From: Proteobacteria bacterium ST_bin11
GTDB taxonomy: Bacteria; Pseudomonadota; Gammaproteobacteria; Methylococcales; Methylomonadaceae
Assembly: GCA_002083615.1 (NCBI GenBank)
Contig: MSXO01000020.1
Span: 1 to 64,000, forward strand
Reading direction: 5' to 3'
DNA: 64,000 bases
Below are positions 45,051 through 52,683 of this stretch, piece by piece (within the stretch, counting starts at the first letter, position 1; every line of letters starts with the position of its first letter). Both the position numbers and the translations under genes were made by a program. The notes beneath the pieces are model-generated. The model was not told the origin of the DNA and made no database searches. It saw nothing but the letters and a program-made list of their open reading frames with translations.

Positions 45051-47242
45051 CGCGTAATCCTCCAGCAATAATGAATTTTTTGATCGCGGGCAAAATCCTC
45101 CGGAATGGTTTGCGCGCTGATGTCTTCTATTTGCAAATCCGCCAAGGCTTGCCTGTCCAGTTTGAAGCGGCGGAAGTTGGTGGAAAAATACAACACGCCG
45201 TCTGCAGCCAGTAAGGCGGTGGCACTGCGCAGCAAATGCAGATGATCGTTCTGAATATCAAAGGCTTCGTCCATTTTCTTGGAATTGGAAAAGGTCGGGG
45301 GGTCGAGAAAGATCAGATCGAATTGCTGCTTATCTTTGGCGCCGGCCTGTTCCGCCAGCCATTCCACACAATTGGCCCGTATAAGTTTGTGATCGCCCTG
45401 GATACTGTTCAGGTCGAAGTTGCGCTTGGCCCAGTCCAGATAGGTATTGGACATATCCACCGTGACGCTGGAGGCCGCGCCGCCGACCGCTGCATGCACA
45501 CTGGCGCTGCCGGTGTAAGCAAACAGGTTCAGGAAACGCTTGCCCTTGGCTTGCTGTTGTATCATCAAGCGGATTGGCCGGTGATCCAGAAACAGGCCGG
45601 TGTCCAGATAATCTTCGAAATTCACCCAAAACTTGCAGCCACCTTCTTCGACCACATGAAAGCGGCCGGACTCGCCTTGCTTTTCATATTGATCGGTACT
45701 TTTCTGCTTGCGGCGGATTTTTAAAAACACCTGCTCTTTGGGTATCTCCAATACTTTGGGGATTTCCATCATCGCCCCGGCTAAACGCTGATTGGCCTTG
45801 GCCGGATCGATAGTCTTCGGCGACTCGTATTCCTGGACGTTGACCCAAGTCTGTTCGCCCTGATAGACATCCACTGCCACCGCGTATTCCGGCAAGTCGG
45901 CGTCATACAGTCGGTAGCAACTGACCTGATTTTGCTTGGCCCATTTGCCGATTTTTTTCAGATTCTTGCGCAAGCGATTGGCGAACATTTCCGCCTGATT
46001 ATCAGGCTGTTCGGTTTCGGTACGCCGACCGATTTGTTCGATGCGTTCTTGCTGGGATTTGGCTTTGGGTTCGAAGAAGGTCTGTTCTTCGATATTAAAA
46101 CGCAGCAATTTGCACTCCAAGGCGCCGTTGAACAAGGTAATCGGTTTTTGCGAACGTACGCCCAATCTAAAACCCAATTCCGGATTGCTGATGATCATCG
46201 CCACCTGCCAGCCGACGAAACGCTGTTTCAGCACCTCTCCAAAGCGCCGATACAGCTCGGAAGTTTCCGCCTCGTCGCCCAGCCGTTCGCCGTAGGGCGG
46301 GTTGCAGGCGATCAGGCCTTTGGGCCAACTTTCCGCCGCTGTCGCATCGCCGATGTCGCGCCGTTCGATATGAATCTTGCCTGCTAAGCCGGCGTTTTCA
46401 ACGTGCTGCAAGGCGGCTACCACGGTCCGCCGGTCCTGATCGAAACCGACGATCACCGGCATTTTGCTCAGGCCAATATCGCGGCGTTGCTTGGCTTCGT
46501 CCAGCAGGCTTTGCCAAAGCGCGGCATCGTGTTTTTTCCAACCCAGGAAGCCGAAATAATCGCGTTGTAAACCGGGCGCATAATCGGCGGCGATCATCGC
46601 GCCTTCTAACAACATGGTGCCGGAGCCGCACATCGGATCGAGCAGCGAACCGCCTTGCTCGGCCATTTTCGGCCAGCCGGCGCGCAGCAAAATCGCCGCT
46701 GCCAGGTTTTCCTTGATGGGCGCGGCAATGTTGACGTCACGGTAACCGCGTCTGTGCAAACTCTCGCCGGATAAGTCCAGACTGAGTTGCGCCGTTTCGT
46801 TGTGCAGATACACATTGACGCGAATGCTGGGCCGGTCGGTGTCGATATTGGGCCGCTTGTTGAACTTGGCGCGCATCTGATCGACGATGGCGTCCTTGAC
46901 TTTCAAGGCACCGAAGTGGGTGTTGTTGATGGCCGGGTTGTTTTTGCTGCTGAACGATACGGCCAAGCTGTCGTCGGGCTTGATATGCTCGAACCAGTTG
47001 ATCTTTTTTACACCGTCGTACAAATCCTGCTGCGATTTGACCTCAAAACTACTCAAGGGCAGAAACACCCGATTGGCGGTGCGCGACCACATGCAAACCC
47101 GGTAAGCCAAGGCTAGATCGCCGTCGAAAGCTACGCCGGCCATTTTTTCACGGACGTTCTGGCCACCCAGGGCTTTGATTTCATTGGCAAGAATGCCTTC
47201 CATCGCTTTTGGGGTGGTGGCAAACAGAGAGTATTGGCTCAT
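45047..47242 (-). CDS. rlmL: Bifunctional 23S rRNA methyltransferase RlmK/RlmL
   Basis: 731 residues, the fused two-enzyme form. N-terminal THUMP plus RlmL part (about 1-390) with DPMCGSGTML and the catalytic LIACNPPYGERLG for N2-methylation of G2445; C-terminal RlmK part (about 430-731) with NLFAYTGSASVHAA and LIFLDPPTFSNSKKM for N7-methylation of G2069. Acts on the 50S precursor. Acylphosphatase is coupled at its 3' end. Confidence 0.96.
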   Translation of the reverse strand: MSQYSLFATTPKAMEGILANEIKALGGQNVREKMAGVAFDGDLALAYRVCMWSRTANRVFLPLSSFEVKSQQDLYDGVKKINWFEHIKPDDSLAVSFSSKNNPAINNTHFGALKVKDAIVDQMRAKFNKRPNIDTDRPSIRVNVYLHNETAQLSLDLSGESLHRRGYRDVNIAAPIKENLAAAILLRAGWPKMAEQGGSLLDPMCGSGTMLLEGAMIAADYAPGLQRDYFGFLGWKKHDAALWQSLLDEAKQRRDIGLSKMPVIVGFDQDRRTVVAALQHVENAGLAGKIHIERRDIGDATAAESWPKGLIACNPPYGERLGDEAETSELYRRFGEVLKQRFVGWQVAMIISNPELGFRLGVRSQKPITLFNGALECKLLRFNIEEQTFFEPKAKSQQERIEQIGRRTETEQPDNQAEMFANRLRKNLKKIGKWAKQNQVSCYRLYDADLPEYAVAVDVYQGEQTWVNVQEYESPKTIDPAKANQRLAGAMMEIPKVLEIPKEQVFLKIRRKQKSTDQYEKQGESGRFHVVEEGGCKFWVNFEDYLDTGLFLDHRPIRLMIQQQAKGKRFLNLFAYTGSASVHAAVGGAASSVTVDMSNTYLDWAKRNFDLNSIQGDHKLIRANCVEWLAEQAGAKDKQQFDLIFLDPPTFSNSKKMDEAFDIQNDHLHLLRSATALLAADGVLYFSTNFRRFKLDRQALADLQIEDISAQTIPEDFARDQKIHYCWRITR

Positions 47243-47356
47243 GATAAACGGCGGCTGCTGAATGGTCGGGTAGGATACTAAAATGTCGCCTTACCGCGGC
47301 GGATTTTTTAGTTTGTAAGCGTTTCACCAGGCAAGCTGGAAATCAATCTATAGGTC

Positions 47357-48352
47357 TTAGCTGACTTTAGTCCCCAAACTGCTGATGGCCAAACCGATCG
47401 GGCCCGCCAACACAGGTGCTAGGGTTGCGATGATCTGCGGGAGTTGGCGGATGGGCGCGCCCGAAAACCCGTATTGATCCAGCCAGTCTGCCAACTCCGA
47501 TTCGGACCACTCCGGTTGAGTCTGCTGAAGCCAGGCTTCCGCTGCTTTGCTCAAAGCCCAACAGCAGGGGATGTAAAACGCGGCGATCATCAGCGAATAC
47601 GCCGTACCACAATATAATGTGACCGATAACGCCCATTCGCCGAGGGCTTTTTGCATGGCGGGCTCTGCGGTAAACGCCAGAGGCCAGCGCAGCCAAACCA
47701 ACATGTGCAAGGAGCCGGCCACCAATAGCGCAGAGCCCAGGTCGGTGAGGGTTTTTAATTGCGTCATGCGTCGGCGCAGCAGGCGTTTAGGGTCGTTCGA
47801 CCCAGTGCTATCGGGTAAGCTTAATAGACTGCAGCCCGCCAGCATCACAAAGATGGGGGCGATGGCTGCCAACACATTGACGAGCGTGACCAGCAAGGTA
47901 ATGGCGTCCAAATCGCTTTCCGAAAAACGCGCGGAGTTGTGGAGGCTGATATGGGTGAGCCTAAATATCAGCCCCAGATTCGAGTCGGGCATGGTGCTGG
48001 CCCAGAGTTGGACGAGCCCCGTTACCGATAAGGCTGTGCCGGCAAGCAGGAAACTTAAAAATCCCGATGCGGATAAAATCGAGCGCATAATCAAAACGCT
48101 AGCGGCCACTACAGCGATAGCGAAAACAGCGAATATCAAGACCGCCGACAGCCAAGTAACCCGGGCATGATTTATGCCGAGGAGGGCGGGGGAAAGTTCG
48201 GTCGAGGTATTTGCCTGCTGATTTAGGCTTTCGCCTATGCCCGTGAAGCCCAATCCACCAAACTCCAAAATTGCCAGTGCCAGCGTGTATACCAGCAGCG
48301 GAGGCAGCGCAAAACGGAGGGATTTGGTTTCCGAAAAGTCTAATCTTTTCAT
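47357..48352 (-). CDS. Multi-pass membrane protein, unknown
   Basis: 331 residues with about seven hydrophobic segments (near 15-35, 65-90, 98-120, 158-185, 208-230, 240-265, 300-325) and a periplasmic or loop region with LNQQANTSTELSP. No catalytic motif or family signature seen. The ATG at 48352 was chosen because GAGGAG stands just upstream and the 52-residue extension has no membrane character. Its start is shared with no neighbour; the divergent cheD-like gene is 400 nt away. Confidence 0.75.
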   Translation of the reverse strand: MKRLDFSETKSLRFALPPLLVYTLALAILEFGGLGFTGIGESLNQQANTSTELSPALLGINHARVTWLSAVLIFAVFAIAVVAASVLIMRSILSASGFLSFLLAGTALSVTGLVQLWASTMPDSNLGLIFRLTHISLHNSARFSESDLDAITLLVTLVNVLAAIAPIFVMLAGCSLLSLPDSTGSNDPKRLLRRRMTQLKTLTDLGSALLVAGSLHMLVWLRWPLAFTAEPAMQKALGEWALSVTLYCGTAYSLMIAAFYIPCCWALSKAAEAWLQQTQPEWSESELADWLDQYGFSGAPIRQLPQIIATLAPVLAGPIGLAISSLGTKVS

Positions 48353-48754
48353 CGGTAGCTCCTCTTCAAAGGCATTAAGCACTTGGTAGTAGCGGGGAAA
48401 GTCAGGCGCTTTTAGGCAGTTTAACGGAATAGATCGAACTTGTGTTTTTGGGTTTTCCGGTTTCAGGACTGCAGACCAGGCTAAGCATTCCGCGCCAATG
48501 CCGGGCACTACGCACCAAAACAGCGTCTAGCCAGGCAAACTGATGACTATGCTGAGTTGAATGGGTGCTTGATTAAGTTGGCTGAGTGTCTTACTCGAGC
48601 GGCAACACGCCTCGGCGGCTTAGAAGTGTCGAGTCGTTTTACAATCACTGCCACCGTGCAAAGCTAAGAATCTGAGTTGGCGACTAAATCTCGTAATGGC
48701 TTAATTTTTGCTTTTTGTTTTTTAACACTAAATACATTAAAGGCGGCCAAGGCC
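48353..48754. other. Intergenic, 402 nt, between divergent genes
   Basis: No gene supported. Contains a 12-nt match (48614-48625, GGCGGCTTAGAA) to the end of the CRISPR repeat, isolated and without a second copy. Promoters for the membrane protein and the CheD-like gene must be here, but I cannot place them. Confidence 0.35.
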
Positions 48755-49330
48755 ATGTATCCGCTAAAACACACCGAAACTTACTACGATCCCTATCAAC
48801 GACTTCGCGCCATCAAAATCAGCCCTGGCGAATGTTGTGTGATCGACTCAGGAGAGTTGATCGTCACGGTACTGGGTTCCAGCGTTACTGCCTGCATCCG
48901 CGATAGCCGTCAGCGCATCGGCGGGATGCATCATTTTATGGTCGCTAATGTCAGCGAGGATCAGCCGCTTAACCAAGCGATGGAGGCCATGGCTAATGCC
49001 AGCATGGATAGCTTTATCAACCGTCTGATTGAGATGGGAGCGGAAGAGGAGTATTTAGAAGCCAAGGTGTTCGGTGGCGGCAATGTTCTTAACAGCCTGC
49101 AGCGCGCCAATCTGGGGGCCAGTAGTGCTCAGTTTTTGATGAGTTACCTCGCTGGTCGAGGCATCCCGGTTGTCGCTGCCGATATACTCGATGTCTATCC
49201 GCGTAAGGTGTACTTTTTTCCTGATACCGGGGAAGTGCTGGTTAAAAAACTCAAGGAAATGAAGAATGAGACGGTTTTGCTGAGGGAGCAGGCTTATTCG
49301 GAATGGTTGTTTGCGGGGAAGTTGGCTTAG
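48755..49330 (+). CDS. cheD: CheD-like protein lacking the catalytic cysteine
   Basis: 191 residues of CheD (chemoreceptor glutamine deamidase) fold: GECCVIDSGELIVTVLG, GGMHHFMVAN, EAKVFGGGNVL, NLGASSAQFLMSYLAGRGIP and KVYFFPDTGEV. In CheD the nucleophile is the Cys of LGSCVxxC. Here the same place reads LGSSVTAC, so Ser43 (codon AGC) replaces Cys; the partner His of GGMxH is kept at 60. Start at 48755 (MYPLKHTETYYDPYQRL), the upstream extension being hydrophobic and unsupported. No other chemotaxis gene is in the window. It may be inactive as a deamidase and act as a binding protein, or represent a diverged subfamily. Confidence 0.85.
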   Translation: MYPLKHTETYYDPYQRLRAIKISPGECCVIDSGELIVTVLGSSVTACIRDSRQRIGGMHHFMVANVSEDQPLNQAMEAMANASMDSFINRLIEMGAEEEYLEAKVFGGGNVLNSLQRANLGASSAQFLMSYLAGRGIPVVAADILDVYPRKVYFFPDTGEVLVKKLKEMKNETVLLREQAYSEWLFAGKLA

Positions 49331-49345
49331 AGGTTTTGTGTTGTT

Positions 49346-49594
49346 GTGTCGCTAACGCGACGGTTATTTTAATGTCGGTTCGCGGACCGACGACCGCGAT
49401 ACTTTCTTTTGCGTGGCCAAAAGAAAGTATCCAAAGAAAAGGCCACCCGGATGCCGCATATTCCCTGCGCTCCTCGCTTTTGAACGGGGTTGCCGAAAGG
49501 GGCTTCCTGCCCCTTCGGCAACGCGCCGCATCCCTGCGGCGCCCCTAACGGGCAAATCCGTTCAAAAGCTCCGGTGCTCGGCGCGGCATACGGG
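49346..49594 (+). repeat. Long inverted repeat, left copy, with nested hairpins
   Basis: About 250 nt that recur in reverse complement at 51183-51504. It starts with GTCGC-TAAC-GCGAC, continues with GTCGGT...ACCGAC and CTTTCTTTTG...CAAAAGAAAG, a strong 10-bp stem, then shared segments GGATGCCGC, CCCTGCGCTCCTCGCTTTTG, TTGCCGAAAGGGGCTTCCTG and CTCCGGTGCTCGGCGCGGCA. The copies are diverged and the left lacks a stretch of about 70 nt present on the right. No transposase is seen, so this is likely a dispersed non-coding genomic repeat. Confidence 0.8.
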
Positions 49595-49711
49595 AGAAAA
49601 CCGTCGCGCGATTTGCAGGATTTGAGTTTGCAAAAATGTTGCCTTGGGGAGTTGCTCGGAATAGCGAAGTGTATTCGGGGAAATGAAGAAGCTTCCTGGC
49701 GTCGTTTGGCT

Positions 49712-49796
49712 AATTAACGACCGCGCAACCCCGAACAAACCATAAGCCTTCAAAAGTGCCTGCGTCGGGCGCGTCCCTTTGACCGCCATGTTAGGC
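49712..49796 (-). repeat. attC-like recombination site of cassette 3
   Basis: On the minus strand it begins with R'' GCCTAAC (49796-49790), continues ATGGCGGTCAAAGGGACGCG, a stretch common in attC sites, and ends in GTTAATT (49718-49712). Internal pairing TCGGG/CCCGA and CGCG/CGCG forms an imperfect stem. The right half fits the consensus less well than attC at 50640-50729. Confidence 0.55.
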
Positions 49797-49825
49797 CAGG
49801 AAAATCACTAATACTGAACGGACTA

Positions 49826-50365
49826 CTATGAAAAAACATACTGACCTTTTATTTTCTTGGCCGTGATAAAAGAGAAGTCAGGGAAGAGTTTTTTGCGGAC
49901 GTACCATACGTAGATCAAAACCGCTATATAGATTGCAAGGAATACATAAGTTGCCACCGAATTAGTGACGACCCCTTTGAGTGTTTTTGGAAGTTGAAGA
50001 ATGTAAAAAACCAAGTATGCGTTGTAAGCACCTGCATAATGCTTATAGAAACCAAAAGCGAAAAGCAGTGGAATTATTGCGTTTAATGTACCGAACAACC
50101 ATTTAGAATTTGACCCAATATCAGAATCAGCGCCAAGACCTACAAGAAAAGCAATAAAGGCTTGAAACAGCATGATTGATATTAGTGCGTACACCTTTCC
50201 TTTATGTTCACGACAAAGATTTTGGTCTGCATAAGATGCGATTAAATGCGCTAACTGACTGTCTTTAATGCCCTGACCTGAAAGTTGGGCGAAAACTACA
50301 GATTTTTTGATGCCTGAATTAAGTAGCTCACGGGCCTTGGTTTGAGTTTCTTTTTTAAGGGGGGA
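49826..50365 (-). pseudogene. 5'-truncated cassette gene for a small membrane protein
   Basis: The open frame reads KETQTKARELLNSGIKKSVV, then FAQLSGQGIKDSQLAHLIASY and continues in frame to three or four transmembrane segments and the ending DFSFITAKKIKGQYVFS. This is a family of small membrane proteins that I recall from cassette arrays, with an N-terminal cytoplasmic helix pair. No start codon exists between the KETQ region and the upstream TAA (50368-50366), and the residues before it match nothing, so the first roughly ten codons are lost. A GTG at 50194 could start a shorter 122-residue membrane part. Composition is AT-richer than the host genes. Confidence 0.65.
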
Positions 50366-50386
50366 TTACCGACCCGCTGGTTATAG
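50366..50386 (-). repeat. Left half of the attC of cassette 2
   Basis: CTATAAC (50386-50380, minus strand) stands 16 nt after the stop of the 74-residue ORF and mirrors the GTTATAG core at the start of the same cassette. The right half and the start of the next cassette gene are missing, pointing to a deletion with its left joint near 50366. Confidence 0.5.
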
Positions 50387-50401
50387 GTGGTTTTGTACAC
50401 A

Positions 50402-50626
50402 CTAAACCTCTTTATCCGATAGCTCGACAAACCGAAAGATGTGATAGCCGGAATAGATTTGACCGCTCCTATGCCCAGCAAACACACCATGCTCTGGCAT
50501 GTTCGGAATTTCTCCGAGGAAAACCAAAGGCATGTCGTTGATAAACGGCAATTCCTTGGCCGAGGGCTCCGCCGCCCATTTCTTTTTCAGCTTTACGAGG
50601 CTCAATTTGCGAGGTGATTTCGCCAT
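50402..50626 (-). CDS. Cassette-borne small protein, 74 aa
   Basis: 74 residues, cytoplasmic, no cysteine: a basic start (MAKSPRKLSLVKLKKKW), then FINDMPLVFLGEIPNMPEHG and RSGQIYSGYHIFRFVEL. The compact beta-rich core (VFLGEIPNMPxH...GKIYxGYH) reminds me of small hypothetical proteins of integron cassettes. The ATG lies 19 nt after the cassette start core, as usual for cassette genes. Function unknown. Confidence 0.7.
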   Translation of the reverse strand: MAKSPRKLSLVKLKKKWAAEPSAKELPFINDMPLVFLGEIPNMPEHGVFAGHRSGQIYSGYHIFRFVELSDKEV

Positions 50627-50639
50627 ACCGGGTCAAAAT

Positions 50640-50729
50640 CTATAACGTAGAGCTAACCGGGCGCGGCCCGGAAAGCTGAAAAAACAAATCCGCATTATAA
50701 CCGCGCTCCGGTTGAGCGCCATGTTAGGT
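50640..50729 (-). repeat. attC recombination site of cassette 1
   Basis: Minus strand: R'' ACCTAAC (50729-50723), L'' GCTCAACCGG, variable loop, L' CCGGTTAGCT, R' GTTATAG (50646-50640). L'' and L' pair with one unpaired G (GAGC against AGC), and CCGCGC/GCGCGG extends the stem with an extra T: such extrahelical bases are a hallmark of attC hairpins. The stop codon TAA of the 87-residue ORF lies inside R''. Confidence 0.8.
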
Positions 50730-50987
50730 GTGCCGTGCATATACGCTAGCCCGTTGTTCTGCCTCGCCCGTTACACCAACCACATTGCAAAGCGAAGGCT
50801 GACCGACCTTATAGATGATGTAGCCAACATGCTGTAACTGGCTGCGCTTGACACAGGTAAGTTCAACCCGATGCGAAGATAACCATTCGCTGGTAGCCCC
50901 CGCAGTACCAACCGCCAAGAGGAAGTTTGCCCAGCAATCCTTAGTAAGGTGCGGGTGGAAATCTAAGATGAACGAGGATGGTTCCAT
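50724..50987 (-). CDS. Cassette-borne protein, 87 aa
   Basis: 87 residues (MEPSSFILDFHPHLTKDCWA...), soluble, with three cysteines (DCWAN, LTCVKRS, LCNVVGV) and the stretch QHVGYIIYKVGQPSLCN. The ATG is only 10 nt from the cassette start core GTTAGGC, and the stop falls within its attC, the standard compact cassette layout. I do not recognise the family. Confidence 0.65.
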   Translation of the reverse strand: MEPSSFILDFHPHLTKDCWANFLLAVGTAGATSEWLSSHRVELTCVKRSQLQHVGYIIYKVGQPSLCNVVGVTGEAEQRASVYARHT

Positions 50988-51016
50988 AAACGCCTAACAA
51001 GTGATTAGATAGTTTC

Positions 51017-51046
51017 TGTATATCTCCCTGAATTGGGTGATATACA
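51017..51046. repeat. 30-nt near-perfect palindrome beside the cassette cluster
   Basis: TGTATATC-T-CCC-TGAATT-GGG-T-GATATACA: 11 of 12 arm positions pair, with one T/T mismatch. It lies 19 nt to the right of the first cassette core and is enclosed in a weaker AGTTTC/GAAACT pair (51011-51016, 51065-51070). It could be a terminator or a recombination/operator site. The rest of 51000-51182 shows nothing recognisable. Confidence 0.45.
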
Positions 51047-51182
51047 AATTATGTCAATTTACGGGAAACTCTAGCTGGAAAAAGGATTCAGACTTTGTTC
51101 GAGCCAAAAATGATTTCCGACATGCTTAAGGATGAAGCTTGACGTGCTTTAGTTTGGTCTTTGATTTTGGGATGGGTTTTAT

Positions 51183-51504
51183 CCCGTATGCCGCGCCGAG
51201 CACCGGAGCTTTTGGCGGGACAAATCGGCAGGATGGCCGATTTGCATGCGCAGCACCCGAAGGGCGAGGTACAGGGAAGTGCCGAGTGAATAGCCCGTAG
51301 GGCCGCCGCAGGGATGCGGCGCGTTGACGAAGGGGCAGGAAGCCCCTTTCGGCAACCCCCGGCAAAAGCGAGGAGCGCAGGGAGCAAGCGGCATCCGGGC
51401 CGCCTTTTCTTTGGATACTTTCTTTTGGCGGAGCAAAAGAAAGTGTCTCGGCTGTCGGGCCGAGACCCGACTTCTAAACATACCGTCGCGTTAGCGACAT
51501 CAAC
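51183..51504 (-). repeat. Long inverted repeat, right copy
   Basis: Reverse complement counterpart of 49346-49594, ending in GTCGCGTTAGCGAC just before the stop codon of the FKBP gene (51505). It contains the same nested hairpins plus a segment around GCGCAGCACCCGAAGGGCGAG not present on the left. It may also serve as the transcription terminator for the flanking gene. Confidence 0.8.
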
Positions 51505-51990
51505 TTAGTTGACCTTAATCAACTCAACATCAAAAATCAGCGCCGCATTCGGCCCAATATCCCGCCCCGCACCACGCTCACCATAAGCCAATTTGGAAGG
51601 AATAAAGAACCGGTATTTAGCGCCCTCTTTCATCAATTGCACGCCTTCGGTCCATCCTGGGATGACGCCGTTTAACGGAAAGGTGGCGGGTTCGCCCCGA
51701 CCGTAGGAACTGTCGAATTCCTTGCCGTCGATGGTGGTGCCTTTGTAATGGACAGTGACGTTGTCGCTGGCTTTGGGTTGCGCGCCGGTGCCTTCGGTGA
51801 AGACCACATATTGAAGACCGCTGGCGGTGCTTACCACGCCAGCGTTTTTGGCGTTATCGGCCAGATATTTTTCCCCGGCAGCTTTATTTTCGGCGGGGGT
51901 TGGGGCATTGGCGTTGGCCAGTGAGAACATAGCAAATCCTGTAATAAATGCGATTAAAATTGCGATGACACGTTGTTTCGTGGATTTCAT
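51505..51990 (-). CDS. FKBP-type peptidyl-prolyl cis-trans isomerase
   Basis: 161 residues: signal peptide (about 1-27, ANA-NA), a short helical linker, and one FKBP domain (about 60-161; VHYKGTTIDGKEFDSSYGRG, FPLNGVIPGWTEGVQLM, FIPSKLAYGERG, LIFDVELIKV). Expected to assist folding of exported proteins in the periplasm, like FkpA/FklB-type members, though without the long N-terminal dimerisation domain. Start fits the signal peptide and an upstream GGGAG. Confidence 0.94.
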   Translation of the reverse strand: MKSTKQRVIAILIAFITGFAMFSLANANAPTPAENKAAGEKYLADNAKNAGVVSTASGLQYVVFTEGTGAQPKASDNVTVHYKGTTIDGKEFDSSYGRGEPATFPLNGVIPGWTEGVQLMKEGAKYRFFIPSKLAYGERGAGRDIGPNAALIFDVELIKVN

Positions 51991-52026
51991 GAAAACTCCC
52001 GTTAGATTATTGGGGCGGCTAGTTTA

Positions 52027-52617
52027 TCAGTTTTTTAGTTCTAGCTCCTGCCGGCAGCTTGCCAGTTGTGCATCGTAACGCAGGGCGCGTTGCTGGACTT
52101 TTTGCGCGGTATGCATCAACCATTGCTTGGATAAATAACTGCTGCGCTGATAACCGCCTAAACCTTCGTGATAGGTTAAATACAGCTTATTGGCGTCTGA
52201 AGTGGGGATGCCCAGCTTGCGGTTGCTGGTGGCGCAATACCAGGCCACGAAGTCGCAGCTGTCGGCAAAATCCTCTCTATTCGCCCAGCTGTTGCCGGCT
52301 TTTTGCTGATAGTCGGCCCAGGTTTCGTCCTTGGCTTGCGGATAGCCGTAAGCGCTGCTGGAACGAAACCAGGGGATAAAGCCCAGAATCAACGGCCTTG
52401 GCGGTTGGGCGTCGGCCACGAAGCTGGACTCTTGATGGAGAATGGCCATTTGCACCGCGATGGGCACGCCCCAACGCCGCGCAGAACTCAAGGTTGCTTG
52501 ATACCAATCGTCTTTTTCCCGGAAAATCTGACAGATATTGTCAGGGTTTTTCGGCGGTAAGGTTGTGCAGGCTGATAAAACGGCTAGACTTGCGGGAAAA
52601 ATTATTCTGCTTTTCAT
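52027..52617 (-). CDS. Lipoprotein lytic transglycosylase-like (SLT fold)
   Basis: 196 residues: lipoprotein signal ending LSAC (Cys16), then an SLT-type domain with catalytic-like Glu in AILHQESSFVADAQP, SSAYGYPQAKDETWADYQ and LYLTYHEGLGGYQR. It would cleave peptidoglycan from the periplasmic face of the membrane. The pattern SAYGYPQAxxxTW is that of the small conserved transglycosylase lipoproteins of gammaproteobacteria. It lies 36 nt upstream of the FKBP gene on the same strand, perhaps cotranscribed. Confidence 0.85.
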   Translation of the reverse strand: MKSRIIFPASLAVLSACTTLPPKNPDNICQIFREKDDWYQATLSSARRWGVPIAVQMAILHQESSFVADAQPPRPLILGFIPWFRSSSAYGYPQAKDETWADYQQKAGNSWANREDFADSCDFVAWYCATSNRKLGIPTSDANKLYLTYHEGLGGYQRSSYLSKQWLMHTAQKVQQRALRYDAQLASCRQELELKN

Positions 52618-52683
52618 ATCTTAAGGAATCAGATTGTAAAAAGGACTGACCATTAGGAAGTCCTGCCAAACAGAAGGATCATT

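Larger units (their letters stand above)
49712..50998 (-). mobile_element. Cluster of three integron gene cassettes without integrase (CALIN)
   Basis: Three minus-strand cassettes can be traced. Cassette 1 starts at core GTTAGGC (50998-50992) and holds the 87-residue ORF; its attC is 50640-50729. Cassette 2 starts with TTATAG at 50645, holds the 74-residue ORF and has left-half attC CTATAAC (50386-50380), which is exactly complementary to its own start core, as cassette circularisation demands. Cassette 3 holds the truncated membrane protein gene and attC 49712-49796. No intI gene or attI is seen. The group is bracketed by inverted repeats. Confidence 0.75.

Noticed and set aside
48614..48625. 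GGCGGCTTAGAA, identical to 12 nt at the CRISPR repeat 3' end
   Set aside because: A single isolated partial match without a second repeat or spacer-length partner; chance is sufficient.
49303..49789. Several frames of 60-80 codons on both strands left of the cassettes
   Set aside because: They lie in the left inverted repeat and attC and follow its hairpins rather than protein-like sequence.
50296..50490. 64-codon minus-strand frame across the cassette 2/3 joint
   Set aside because: It is out of frame with both cassette genes it overlaps and spans the deletion joint.
51088..51508. Frames of 64-100 codons in the right inverted repeat
   Set aside because: Same repeat sequence translated; similar frames occur in the left copy in other phases, so no conserved protein.
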